A stretch of 37,556 bases of DNA from Lachnospiraceae bacterium (lineage in GTDB: Bacteria > Bacillota > Clostridia > Lachnospirales > Lachnospiraceae): positions 1 to 37,556 of the forward strand of contig JAILNQ010000062.1 in the NCBI GenBank assembly GCA_024691425.1, in the 5' to 3' direction. The notes under the pieces were generated by a model that saw only the letters and a program-made list of their open reading frames with translations, was not told the DNA's origin and did no database searches. Positions 1 to 7,865 of the stretch are shown here, one piece after another; positions within the stretch are counted from its first letter, which is position 1; the number at the start of each line of letters is the position of its first letter. The position numbers and the translations under genes were made by a program.

Positions 1-1
1 A

Positions 2-502
2 TTTGCTTACTTTGGACCCGCTTGGCTCATCAACTTCTGTATGTCATGTGACCAGGAAGGTTCCGTTGGTATCGACGGTGGTTGGGGCGCATGCGTAGGA
101 CCTCAGTCATTCTTCTGGGGCGGCACATGGATCTGCGGAGCAACAGGAACAGATAACCCGACACTCGTAGCAGACATCATGAAGACCATGACATGCAACG
201 CAGACGTTATGAAGGAAATCGTTATTCAGGATGATGATTTTGCAAACAACAAGAAGGCTATGGCTGAGATGGCTTCAAGCGATTACACATCAAAGGTTCT
301 CGGCGGCCAGAATCCTCTTCCTATGTACATGGAAGGTGCTGAGAAGATCGACCTCTCTAACCTGTCAGCTTATGACCAGGGCTGCAACGAGAGCTTCCAG
401 AACGCTATGAAGGATTACTTCCTTGGCAATGCTACATATGAAGAAGCACTTGATAACTTCTACAAGAGCGTTATCGAGAAGTATCCTGAGCTTACACAGT
501 AA
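2..502 (+). CDS. Extracellular solute-binding protein of a sugar ABC transporter (C-terminal part, cut by window edge)
   Basis: The reading frame is open from base 2, so the gene starts outside the window; an internal ATG at 41 is not a likely start because the frame continues upstream with coding-like sequence (FGPAWLINF). About 166 residues of the C-terminal lobe remain, with aromatic and Asp/Asn-rich stretches (GGWGACVGPQSFFWGGTW) typical of family 1 sugar-binding proteins, and a helical tail ending in YPELTQ. In such systems the lipid-anchored protein captures sugar outside the membrane and delivers it to the two permeases, which follow directly downstream here. The role is inferred from this context plus the general look of the tail; the ligand cannot be told. 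A terminator separates it from the permease genes, a common way of making more binding protein than permease. Confidence 0.8.
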   Translation, partial: FAYFGPAWLINFCMSCDQEGSVGIDGGWGACVGPQSFFWGGTWICGATGTDNPTLVADIMKTMTCNADVMKEIVIQDDDFANNKKAMAEMASSDYTSKVLGGQNPLPMYMEGAEKIDLSNLSAYDQGCNESFQNAMKDYFLGNATYEEALDNFYKSVIEKYPELTQ

Positions 503-535
503 TACAGAGCATTCAATGATACATGGATAAGAAAT

Positions 536-567
536 GCGCCTGCCTATTGTAGGCAGGCGCTTTCTTT
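536..567 (+). terminator. Rho-independent terminator after the solute-binding protein gene
   Basis: A perfect 10-bp stem (gcgcctgcct / aggcaggcgc) with a 5-base loop (attgt) is followed at once by tttcttt. It lies 33 bases after the stop codon. It probably gives partial termination before the permease genes. Confidence 0.9.
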
Positions 568-587
568 AGCCAAAATCATGCAACTTA

Positions 588-596
588 TGATATAAT
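588..596 (+). promoter_or_regulatory. Extended -10 promoter for the permease genes
   Basis: TGATATAAT is a consensus extended -10 element (TGnTATAAT). No good -35 box is visible 16-18 bases upstream, as is usual for extended -10 promoters. The predicted start near 603 leaves a leader of about 94 bases before the first permease, in which I recognise no known regulatory RNA. Confidence 0.55.
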
Positions 597-696
597 ACCC
601 GCGGAGACTGTTCGGCGAGTCAAGAGAACTTGAAGCGGTGAACAGGCTTTCGCAGGCCGGAAAATCAACTCTCAAGGAGAAGGAGGGAAATGCTTT

Positions 697-1653
697 ATGG
701 CAAACACGCCGAAAAAAGGTAAGAGCAAAGTCGTAAAGTATAACAAATGGGGCTACATTTTCCTGATCCCGTTTGTTGCGGTATATGTAGTATTTCAGCT
801 GATACCGCTGTTTACGACGATCTACAACAGTTTCTTTGAAAACTTTCTGTCGGGTCTTAAGCAGATAGGCCCCAATTTCATCGGTTTTGGTAATTACAAA
901 GAGATTTTTACTAACGGAGATCTTATAAAATACACCACTAATACGCTCATCATGTGGATTCTCGGGTTTGTTCCCCAGATCTTCTTTTCTCTTCTCCTCG
1001 GTGCATGGTTCACGGATACCAGACTGAGGATCAGATGCGCCGGATTCTTCAAGACGGTCATTTATCTTCCGAACCTTATCATGGCGGCATCTTTTGCAAT
1101 GCTGTTCTTTACACTGTTTGCTGATACCGGTCCGATCAACACGACGATGGTCAACATGGGCCTGATTTCCGAGCCTTACAAATTCCTTGAGCATGCGGCA
1201 GGTTCGCGAGGACTCGTTTCGTTCATGAATTTCCTTATGTGGTTCGGTAATACGACGATCCTTCTGATGGCAGGAATGCTCGGAATAGACAGTTCACTGT
1301 TTGAAGCGGCGCAGGTTGACGGTGCTACGTCGACGCAGGTGTTCTTCAGGATCACGCTTCCTCTGCTCCGCCCTATACTTCTTTACGTAATGATCACATC
1401 GCTCATCGGCGGACTGCAGATGTTCGATGTACCTCAGGTCCTGACGAACGGCAAGGGAAATCCTGTCAGAATGTCCATGACGCTCATCATGTACCTGAAC
1501 AACCATCTGTATTCGAAGAACTTCGGTATGGCCGGTGCGCTTTCGGTATTCCTGTTCATCATAACGGGTATCTTAAGCTTCATCGTGTTCAAGTTCTCGG
1601 TGCAGGACAATGTTGATGAAGTTAAACCCAGAAGAGACAGAAACAAGGCATAA
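697..1653 (+). CDS. Sugar ABC transporter permease, MalF/UgpA type
   Basis: This is a 318-residue inner-membrane permease of a carbohydrate importer. About six hydrophobic segments are visible, the first near residues 18-40. The cytoplasmic coupling (EAA) loop EAAQVDGATSTQVFFRITLP starts near residue 203 and is the site that docks the ATPase. The start ATG has a strong AAGGAGG ten bases upstream. It forms a pair with the next permease, whose Shine-Dalgarno overlaps this gene's stop codon. No ATPase gene is present, so the pair probably uses a shared MsmK/UgpC-type ATPase encoded elsewhere, which is common in Firmicutes. The substrate is unknown; a mono- or oligosaccharide is the natural guess. 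Confidence 0.92.
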   Translation: MANTPKKGKSKVVKYNKWGYIFLIPFVAVYVVFQLIPLFTTIYNSFFENFLSGLKQIGPNFIGFGNYKEIFTNGDLIKYTTNTLIMWILGFVPQIFFSLLLGAWFTDTRLRIRCAGFFKTVIYLPNLIMAASFAMLFFTLFADTGPINTTMVNMGLISEPYKFLEHAAGSRGLVSFMNFLMWFGNTTILLMAGMLGIDSSLFEAAQVDGATSTQVFFRITLPLLRPILLYVMITSLIGGLQMFDVPQVLTNGKGNPVRMSMTLIMYLNNHLYSKNFGMAGALSVFLFIITGILSFIVFKFSVQDNVDEVKPRRDRNKA

Positions 1654-1667
1654 GGAGGTGAACCTGA

Positions 1668-2534
1668 ATGAGACAAGACAAACAATATGATGTTGAGGGC
1701 GGTTTAGGTTTAACCGTCAGACGTATAATAGCTTATATAGTACTGATACTGCTTACGTTCCTGTGCCTGTTCTGGTTCTATATCCTGTTTGTGAACGCAA
1801 GCCGTGCACATTCGGATCTGGCAAGAGGTTTCACGCTCATTCCTGGCGGATATCTGCTGAAGAACTGGCAGGGAGTCATGGGCGGAACGCAGCCTATCGT
1901 ACGCGGAATGCTCAATTCCTTCATAATTGCGGCATGTGCATCCGTGCTCTGCGTATATTTCTCGACAATGACGGCATATGCGATCCATGTATATGATTTC
2001 AAGGCCAAGAAGGCGATCTTCACGTTCATACTTGCGGTCATGATGATACCCACGCAGGTTACTGCACTCGGTTTCATCAAGCTCGTGCAGGGCATGAAGC
2101 TCGAGAACAGTTTCATTCCCCTCATCATACCTACCATTGCGGCTCCTGCAACGTTCTATTACATGAAGCAGTACATGGAGAGCACCCTTCCTCACGCGAT
2201 CGTTGAGGCGGCCAGGATAGACGGAGCAAATGAAGTCCGTACGTTCAACACGATATCGCTTCCGATGATGAAACCGGCAATTGCCGTACAGCTCATCTTC
2301 ACGTTCGTGTTCAACTGGAACAATTACTTCACTCCTGCGCTCATCCTTCATGATGAGAAGAAGAAGACGCTGCCGATCCTGATCGCTCAGCTGCGGAGCG
2401 CGGACTTCCTGAAGTTCGATATGGGCCAGGTATATGTTACGATAGCTTTCTCCATTTTCCCTGTTATCGTTGTGTATCTGTGCTTATCGAGATTCATCGT
2501 CGGCGGTGTTGCGATGGGTTCAGTCAAGGGATAA
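1668..2534 (+). CDS. Sugar ABC transporter permease, MalG/UgpE type
   Basis: A 288-residue membrane protein, second permease of the same importer. It has an N-terminal transmembrane segment (about 17-38), further hydrophobic segments, and an EAA loop (EAARIDGANEVRTFNTISLP) starting near residue 180. The Shine-Dalgarno AAGGAGGTG begins inside the stop codon of the preceding gene and lies 7 bases before the ATG, so translation is tightly linked and equal amounts of the two subunits are expected. It is the last gene of the unit; a hairpin 31 bases after its stop terminates transcription. Confidence 0.92.
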   Translation: MRQDKQYDVEGGLGLTVRRIIAYIVLILLTFLCLFWFYILFVNASRAHSDLARGFTLIPGGYLLKNWQGVMGGTQPIVRGMLNSFIIAACASVLCVYFSTMTAYAIHVYDFKAKKAIFTFILAVMMIPTQVTALGFIKLVQGMKLENSFIPLIIPTIAAPATFYYMKQYMESTLPHAIVEAARIDGANEVRTFNTISLPMMKPAIAVQLIFTFVFNWNNYFTPALILHDEKKKTLPILIAQLRSADFLKFDMGQVYVTIAFSIFPVIVVYLCLSRFIVGGVAMGSVKG

Positions 2535-2565
2535 GAATAAACATCAGAAAAGAAATGAATATAAG

Positions 2566-2597
2566 AAACGGCATGGTCAGCTGATCATGCCGTTTTT
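2566..2597. terminator. Bidirectional terminator between convergent operons
   Basis: A 15-bp nearly perfect palindrome (arms 2566-2580 and 2581-2595, one G/T mismatch) is followed by ttttt on the plus strand and by a T-rich stretch on the minus strand. It ends the permease unit and also contains the stop codon (2577-2579) of the convergent PHP gene, so the last codons of that gene form part of the hairpin. Confidence 0.8.
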
Positions 2598-3440
2598 CTT
2601 GAGAAAATCGTTCAGGCCCTTGGGCCACTTTGATGGATCCTCATACAGGTTGGTATCGGCCAAGGGTACCAGCTTGTTCTTGCCGTGATAGTCGCTTCCC
2701 GCTGTGATATAGAGACCGTAGCGCTCGGCGAACCCCAGCATCTGATCCTGTATTTTGTCAGTGAATCCGGAATAGAACGCTTCCATGCCTTTAAGACCGA
2801 ATCCGATGAGCTTTTTTAAGCGTGCTTCCATCTCGGCTCCGAGTATCAGTTCTTCGCCGCTTCCATAAGCAGGGTGCGCCAGAACAGGTATTCCGCCTGC
2901 TTTCGCTATTCCTTCTATGGCCTGCTCGGGACGCACATATCCGGTTTTAGCCTTCAGTTTGTTGAGATAATTGTCAATGGCAACGTTCTTGCTCTCGGCG
3001 TACCCGTATTTTACCATGAGATTGCCTATATGAGGTTTTCCGGGATTGTCGATGCTATGAAGCATATCGACATCCTCCGAAGAGAATTCGAAGCCGTATT
3101 CGTCTTTGAGAAAATCGAGCCGTGCATCAAGCTTCCTCATCCTCAGGCTATGGCCGGCCTCAACAACGTTCAGTATGGATGGTAAAGCCGGATCGTACCC
3201 GTATCCGAGGATATGATATTTTCCGTCTTCGTCCTTGCATGAGAATTCAACCCCGGAGATGAAGGCGGGATCGCCATCCTTAAGGAGAGAGCGGATCGTC
3301 AGGCATCCCTTTATTGCGTCATGGTCTGTCAGAGAGAACAGGTCGATCCCGGCTGCTCTGACGTTTTCGAGTATAATCTCCGGTGTATCCGTGCCGTCTG
3401 ACACGGTGCTGTGCATATGAAGATCTATTTTCTTAATCAT
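2577..3440 (-). CDS. PHP-domain metal-dependent phosphoesterase, TrpH/YciV type
   Basis: A 287-residue protein of the PHP superfamily. Metal ligands expected for this fold are visible in order: H8 and H10 (DLHMHS), D15, the TDHDA motif at 38-42, E65, H76, H137 (KPHIGN), H189 (LAHP), and D250/H252 (SDYH). The set looks complete. Relatives of this size include 3',5'-nucleoside bisphosphate phosphatase and RNase AM (5'-3' RNA trimming), so a small-nucleotide or RNA-end phosphatase is likely, but the substrate is inferred only from family. It is the last gene of a four-gene minus operon, 11 bases after the STAS-kinase gene; its Shine-Dalgarno (AGGA, spacing about 10) is weak. Confidence 0.88.
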   Translation of the reverse strand: MIKKIDLHMHSTVSDGTDTPEIILENVRAAGIDLFSLTDHDAIKGCLTIRSLLKDGDPAFISGVEFSCKDEDGKYHILGYGYDPALPSILNVVEAGHSLRMRKLDARLDFLKDEYGFEFSSEDVDMLHSIDNPGKPHIGNLMVKYGYAESKNVAIDNYLNKLKAKTGYVRPEQAIEGIAKAGGIPVLAHPAYGSGEELILGAEMEARLKKLIGFGLKGMEAFYSGFTDKIQDQMLGFAERYGLYITAGSDYHGKNKLVPLADTNLYEDPSKWPKGLNDFLKKNGMIS

Positions 3441-3451
3441 TTCATACCGTC

Positions 3452-4618
3452 CTAGAACAGAAGAGTATCGTACTTGCCGAGAAGCTCAAGGAGTTCCTTC
3501 TTCCAGAGCTCTATCTCAGCCTTTCCGTTTTCGCTCTCAAGGCCTTTGCGGCGTATGGAGCGGCGGATCATGCGTGTGTAGCCGATTATGCGTGCTTTGT
3601 CCTCGACCTCGTTGAGACGTGCTTCGTCATCGGTTCCGAGATATTCGGAAAGCGACATGCGCCAGAATTTTCTGCCGGTCTCGGCGTCAAATCCCTGGAA
3701 ATCAAGTATCATATTGGGATCGTATTCCGAATAGCCGATAAAGGAGTTATACATGCTGGCAAGCTCGAAAATCGGATGACCGACTGCAAGCGTATCCATA
3801 TCTATGAGGAGCACCTCGTCGTTCTGAAGTTCGAGGTTCTTCGTGTGATAGTCGCCGTGCATCATATGATCGTCATGCGGTATGTCGCCGATGAGCTTAA
3901 CGAGTTTTTCGCCGGCTTCGGCAGGAAGATGGTCCTTCATGAATGAGGCCCATCCGTCGGCCGTAACCTTCATGTCGGGAAGCTTTCCTTCAGGAACGAC
4001 GGTTTCGTGGATCTTCTTCAGCATTTCCACATATTCATCAACGCACCACTGAAGCTTATCCGGCTCGTTCCCAAGTATTTTCGAAAATGATCGTGCGTTA
4101 AGCAGCTCAAAGACGGAGCCGTAGCTTTCGCCGACTCTTACAACATCATAGGAGATTGCGGTCGGTATGCCGAGGATGAGTGCGAGTTTCGCGACCTCAC
4201 GCTCGTGTTTGATATCCTCGAGAGCATCAGGATTGTTGTAAACCTTTACTACATTATCCTTGTCTATACGGTAGATTGTGCCGTTAGCGCCTCGCCCGAT
4301 CTCCTCGCAGCCTTCTATCGAGACCATTCTGTATGCCTTCTCAACGGTCATCATTTCGGTAAAGCCGGTCATTTCAAGTATTTCATACACCTCGGGGCTG
4401 ACGTTTACAATTTTCAGATCAGAGTAGGTTTTCTTGATGCGCAGGATCACGCGGAGTCCGGCGCTTGACATGTACTCGAGTGAAGAAGCATCGATGATGA
4501 CGCTGGAGCCTTCAGCGCCCTCAAGCTGAGACAGCGCTTTTTTCTCGATATCTGCAGCGTTATCCGATGTGATGCGCCCCTTAAGGGTAATAGTAGTCGC
4601 TTCCTGGTTACTGTTCAT
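3452..4618 (-). CDS. STAS (anti-anti-sigma) domain fused to an APH/Hanks-like kinase domain
   Basis: 388 residues from the chosen ATG at 4618, which has AGGAGGT seven bases upstream; a longer frame exists but lacks such a site. Residues 1-100 form a STAS domain: IIDASSLEYMSSAGLRVIL (about 41-59) matches the SpoIIAA/RsbV phosphorylation segment, with S52 at the phospho-Ser position. Residues about 104-388 form a kinase-like domain: Gly-rich loop GRGANGTIYRID (108-119), VVKVY with K125, catalytic loop HGDYHTKN (254-261, D256 and N261) and metal motif IDMDT (D273). The latter motifs are of the aminoglycoside/choline phosphotransferase type. The start overlaps the end of the PP2C phosphatase gene by 11 bases, so the two are translationally coupled. 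I infer a partner-switch in which the kinase domain may act on the STAS Ser; a small-molecule kinase regulated by STAS is the alternative. Confidence 0.85.
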   Translation of the reverse strand: MNSNQEATTITLKGRITSDNAADIEKKALSQLEGAEGSSVIIDASSLEYMSSAGLRVILRIKKTYSDLKIVNVSPEVYEILEMTGFTEMMTVEKAYRMVSIEGCEEIGRGANGTIYRIDKDNVVKVYNNPDALEDIKHEREVAKLALILGIPTAISYDVVRVGESYGSVFELLNARSFSKILGNEPDKLQWCVDEYVEMLKKIHETVVPEGKLPDMKVTADGWASFMKDHLPAEAGEKLVKLIGDIPHDDHMMHGDYHTKNLELQNDEVLLIDMDTLAVGHPIFELASMYNSFIGYSEYDPNMILDFQGFDAETGRKFWRMSLSEYLGTDDEARLNEVEDKARIIGYTRMIRRSIRRKGLESENGKAEIELWKKELLELLGKYDTLLF

Positions 4619-6257
4619 TTTCCGTACCTCCTGTAGGTCCTTTATATTCAACACAGAGCATTGTAAGATCGTCGAACTGCTCGGCGCCTTTTACGAACGA
4701 GTCGACTTCATCTCTGACGTTTTTCAGAATTGTTTCAGCCGGGGCATTCGGATCAACGTTCAGGGCACAGAGCATGCGGTCTTCGCCGAACATGTTATTG
4801 TCGCTGTCTGTTGCCTCGGGAACACCGTCGGTATAAACGAAAAGCTTTGAACCGGGCTCGAGAGTGAGCTCGTATTCGCTGTACACGGTGTCGGCCATGC
4901 CGCCGACGACGAGACCGTGCTTATCCTTCAGAATCTCAAACTGCCCGTTCTTATGCCTTATGACGGGATATTCATGGCCGGCATTCGCTGCGGTGAGCTT
5001 GCCGGTGGAGAGCTCAAGAATACCGAGCCAGATCGTGACGAACATATCCAGCCGGTTGTTCTCGTTGAGAATCCTGTTGACGAAAGTCAGCGTTTCCGCA
5101 GGACTCTGTCCGATGCGCGTTCTCTCGGTCGTCAGAATATTGGTGACCATCATGAACAGGGCCGCAGGAACTCCTTTTCCGGACACGTCTCCGATGATCA
5201 TTGCCAGGTGGTCGTTGTCCACCAGGATGAAATTGTAAAAATCTCCGCCAACCTCCCTTGCAGGCGACATCGACGCAAATATATCAAAATCATGTCTGCC
5301 CGCGAAAGCAGGGAATTTGTTCGGCACCGAATTCTTCTGGATATTCCGGGCTAAATTCAGCTCGGTGTTGATCCGCTCGCGTTCCGTTGCGGCTTCGGTA
5401 AGGTTGTCAATATATTTTACCATATCCTTCTCCATTTTATCTATGGAAAGGGACAGGTCGGAAAGCTCAGCAAAGCGGCTTATGCTGCCGAGCGGAGAGC
5501 CGATCGTGTTCTCGCGAGCGAAGCGGGCGGCTTCATCTGAAACTTTCGTTATGGGTGCTACGAACAGACGTCTGATGTATAGCGCGGCAAGAACGGAAGA
5601 GAGTATGGCCAGAATGACCGCGGAGACTGCGATGTTTATGAGGAACGGACGTCTGGCATCGTAAAGCTCCCTCATGGGACGCTGCATGCAGAGGATTGCA
5701 GTAACTTCAGAATCCGAGCCTTTAACCGGAACGAGCGTGGTTATGTGCGGGTGCTGGCCGTCAGTCATCTTAACCCTGTAAACGGTCTCAAATGCGGATT
5801 TTTCCTCGTAGATCGCGCGGTATTTTAGCCTGTACTCATCATTTGTCGTATCCCGTTCGTGGCCCAGCTCCCACTCGGTATATGAAGTATCATCGACCGT
5901 GTTGTCAACAGCGTTGAAGACCGAGACGAAGCGTCCGTAATCGCTCCGGTCCACAACAATAACGTATATGAGCGAAACGCCCATCCTATGGCAGCACTTG
6001 TCAAGATAGTCGGCGGTCAGCTCATATTCCTCGGTAAGTTCGCCGGCCAGATAGTCATCGAGATGATCTCCGTTAACGAGCGTTGATGCCGTATCTGCCA
6101 TGTGATAGGTGGTTTCGGATGATTCTCTCTTGTAGGCATTAGTGAAGCTTATAAAGCCGATGGCGCTGCTGATGAGGCCAAAAAGGACCAGAAGCAGCAG
6201 GATTGAGCCTATGATATTGGCAGCCATGCTTGAGCGCAGGCGGTTTATGATTTTCAT
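4608..6257 (-). CDS. Membrane sensor with HAMP and RsbU/SpoIIE-type PP2C phosphatase
   Basis: 549 residues. TM1 is at about 13-37, an extracytoplasmic sensor region at 38-204, TM2 at about 206-229, HAMP at 229-285, a short coiled linker, then a PP2C domain at 310-540. Metal-binding Asp residues are visible: GGDFY (D339), GDVSGKG (D357), YTDGV (D477) and DDLT (D530). Family members remove phosphate from Ser of STAS anti-anti-sigma proteins. The next gene encodes such a STAS domain and overlaps by 11 bases, making it the obvious substrate. The periplasmic region resembles Cache-like folds only by size and position; the signal is unknown. The gene follows the glycosyltransferase gene by 3 bases with an AGAGGT ribosome site. 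Confidence 0.9.
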   Translation of the reverse strand: MKIINRLRSSMAANIIGSILLLLVLFGLISSAIGFISFTNAYKRESSETTYHMADTASTLVNGDHLDDYLAGELTEEYELTADYLDKCCHRMGVSLIYVIVVDRSDYGRFVSVFNAVDNTVDDTSYTEWELGHERDTTNDEYRLKYRAIYEEKSAFETVYRVKMTDGQHPHITTLVPVKGSDSEVTAILCMQRPMRELYDARRPFLINIAVSAVILAILSSVLAALYIRRLFVAPITKVSDEAARFARENTIGSPLGSISRFAELSDLSLSIDKMEKDMVKYIDNLTEAATERERINTELNLARNIQKNSVPNKFPAFAGRHDFDIFASMSPAREVGGDFYNFILVDNDHLAMIIGDVSGKGVPAALFMMVTNILTTERTRIGQSPAETLTFVNRILNENNRLDMFVTIWLGILELSTGKLTAANAGHEYPVIRHKNGQFEILKDKHGLVVGGMADTVYSEYELTLEPGSKLFVYTDGVPEATDSDNNMFGEDRMLCALNVDPNAPAETILKNVRDEVDSFVKGAEQFDDLTMLCVEYKGPTGGTENEQ

Positions 6258-6260
6258 TGC

Positions 6261-7802
6261 TTACCTCTTTTCCTCGCCGGAGAGCAGATAAAGCTGCCCG
6301 GCGGCATTATCGTAAATGCATTCGTATTTATCGAAAACAGATCCGGCGATCTCAGGAAGGTTTTCCTCGAAATCGTTCCCTATTATCAGCCATTTCGGCG
6401 GGTCATTCTCCAGCATGTCGAGTATATCGGTCTGTGCCTGCGGATAGAGCTCTATGAAGAACGGCAGATTCACGACATATCTGCAGCATGGTATGATATC
6501 GTTCGCTTCGAACATCTGCATGTCGATCATGAACGAGAAAACGCTGCCGCGGTCGCATTCGGGGATCAGGGCACCGATATCCGTTGCGTTCTCATAAAAC
6601 TGTTCGGCCGCTTCAAAGTCCCTGTCATAGAGAACTGTCTGGACACTGTCGAGGCCTGAAGGGATATAATAGCACAGATAAACGAAAAACAGCGCGAGCA
6701 CCGCTGCCTGCTTCCGGTTCTCGAAAAGAATGAAAGGCTTGTAAGTCTTCAGCAGAAGGATGAGAGCGAGAATGAGCACAGGGTAGACCGTCGTGAAGTA
6801 ATAATAGAACGGCGTTCCGAGATGAAGCAGGAGCCAGGTGGCCGCAGACATGGCCATGAGCATTATCGAAAGTTCCTTCTTCAGCCTGTCACGGTGCAGC
6901 ACGGCAAAGATGAATGCAAAAACGCATCCGCTGAGCTTTAATTCCCACGTGAGATTGAAGCTTTCATAGTAGTTCGTGGAACGGGAAAATCCCAGGACGA
7001 ACACGCAGAAGAACATATCCGAAAGCGCACCGTTTGCTCCGAAGTATATGATGACAGGGAGCGCCGCAACTGCCACTCCGAGAAGAATATATACGATATT
7101 GATAAGAAGCCTTCTGAAGTTCTTTGAGCTTATGTTAGCATAAAGAACTGCAGCTATGATGCCGAGAACAGGGGCTCCGACGCTGATCTTCGAGAATATG
7201 TCGATGCCAAGGCAAAGGCCGAGCGCTGCTATCAGAAGGTCGGGAAGCTCGTTGAAGGTCTTTTTGTTCCTGACAACTGCTTTAAGCACTGCATACAGAC
7301 ATGCCAGGGAGAGCGGCAGAGCGAATTCCTCCAAAGTGTTGCCGCCCCAGAGCGTGGTGATGTTCCCCCAGAGATAGACAAGCATTACAAAAAGAGCTTT
7401 CTTCTTCGAGATGAACAGAAGGCATATCTCATATATCAGAACAAGGGATGCAAAGGCGAAGGGAATCTGGATCAGGAACGCTCCGAGCCTGTCATGGGCC
7501 AGAAGCTGTCCCAATGCTTCAACAAAGAAGAAATAAGGGCCTTTAAGATCGAAAAAATCACGGTATGGAATCTTCCCGTTCAATATGCCGCGCCCGACAA
7601 GCGTGAAAAAACTGGCATCACAGCCGTACCAGAGTCTGTAATACGGGCTTGTCCACAGTGAGAACAGAAAAAGATGGATGGCCGAAACAAAGAATAAGCC
7701 TGAATATTCCATTATTTTCTGCCTTGCCGGCAGTTTTTTTATATCCGGATCTATGTAAGCGCTTTCCACTGCGAGGCGTAACTCCTTTTTGACTTTTGAC
7801 AC
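6261..7802 (-). CDS. Polytopic membrane glycosyltransferase, GT39/ArnT-like
   Basis: 513 residues with about ten or more hydrophobic segments. The first outer loop YGCDASFFTLVGRGILNGK and the following PYRDFFDLKGP match the acidic loop pattern of the GT39/PMT-type glycosyltransferase superfamily, which moves sugars from polyprenyl-phosphate carriers at the outer face of the membrane. The acceptor is unknown. It is the first gene of the minus operon. The start is uncertain: GTG at 7802 has no Shine-Dalgarno but sits only 7 bases after a good -10 box (possible leaderless mRNA); GTG at 7769 has AAGGAG upstream but at a long spacing of 12. I keep 7802 and flag the shorter form. Confidence 0.78.
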   Translation of the reverse strand: MSKVKKELRLAVESAYIDPDIKKLPARQKIMEYSGLFFVSAIHLFLFSLWTSPYYRLWYGCDASFFTLVGRGILNGKIPYRDFFDLKGPYFFFVEALGQLLAHDRLGAFLIQIPFAFASLVLIYEICLLFISKKKALFVMLVYLWGNITTLWGGNTLEEFALPLSLACLYAVLKAVVRNKKTFNELPDLLIAALGLCLGIDIFSKISVGAPVLGIIAAVLYANISSKNFRRLLINIVYILLGVAVAALPVIIYFGANGALSDMFFCVFVLGFSRSTNYYESFNLTWELKLSGCVFAFIFAVLHRDRLKKELSIMLMAMSAATWLLLHLGTPFYYYFTTVYPVLILALILLLKTYKPFILFENRKQAAVLALFFVYLCYYIPSGLDSVQTVLYDRDFEAAEQFYENATDIGALIPECDRGSVFSFMIDMQMFEANDIIPCCRYVVNLPFFIELYPQAQTDILDMLENDPPKWLIIGNDFEENLPEIAGSVFDKYECIYDNAAGQLYLLSGEEKR

Positions 7803-7817
7803 TTATATCATTATAAT
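7789..7817 (+). promoter_or_regulatory. Promoter of the plus-strand aminotransferase/glnN operon
   Basis: -35 TTGACT (7789-7794), 17-base spacer, perfect -10 TATAAT (7812-7817). The predicted start near 7824 leaves a leader of about 40 bases. Its -10 overlaps the -10 of the divergent promoter by four bases through the shared palindrome ATTATAAT. Confidence 0.7.
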
Positions 7818-7838
7818 AAGAAAGGTTGATAATTGCAA
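7810..7838 (-). promoter_or_regulatory. Promoter of the minus-strand sensor/kinase operon
   Basis: On the minus strand, -35 TTGCAA (7838-7833), a 17-base spacer and a perfect -10 TATAAT (7815-7810). The predicted start is near 7803, next to the GTG at 7802. Confidence 0.7.
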
Positions 7839-7865
7839 TAAAATCAAGGATTTACGGGGTGACGC

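Noticed and set aside
544-1194. 216-codon open frame on the minus strand opposite the first permease
   Set aside because: It lies across a terminator, a promoter and a clear permease gene, and its protein is rich in Arg/His/Cys with no family pattern. It is a shadow frame.
1710-2351. 213-codon minus-strand frame opposite the second permease
   Set aside because: Composition (Arg, His, Glu, Tyr, Cys rich) is that of a reversed coding strand; no ribosome site.
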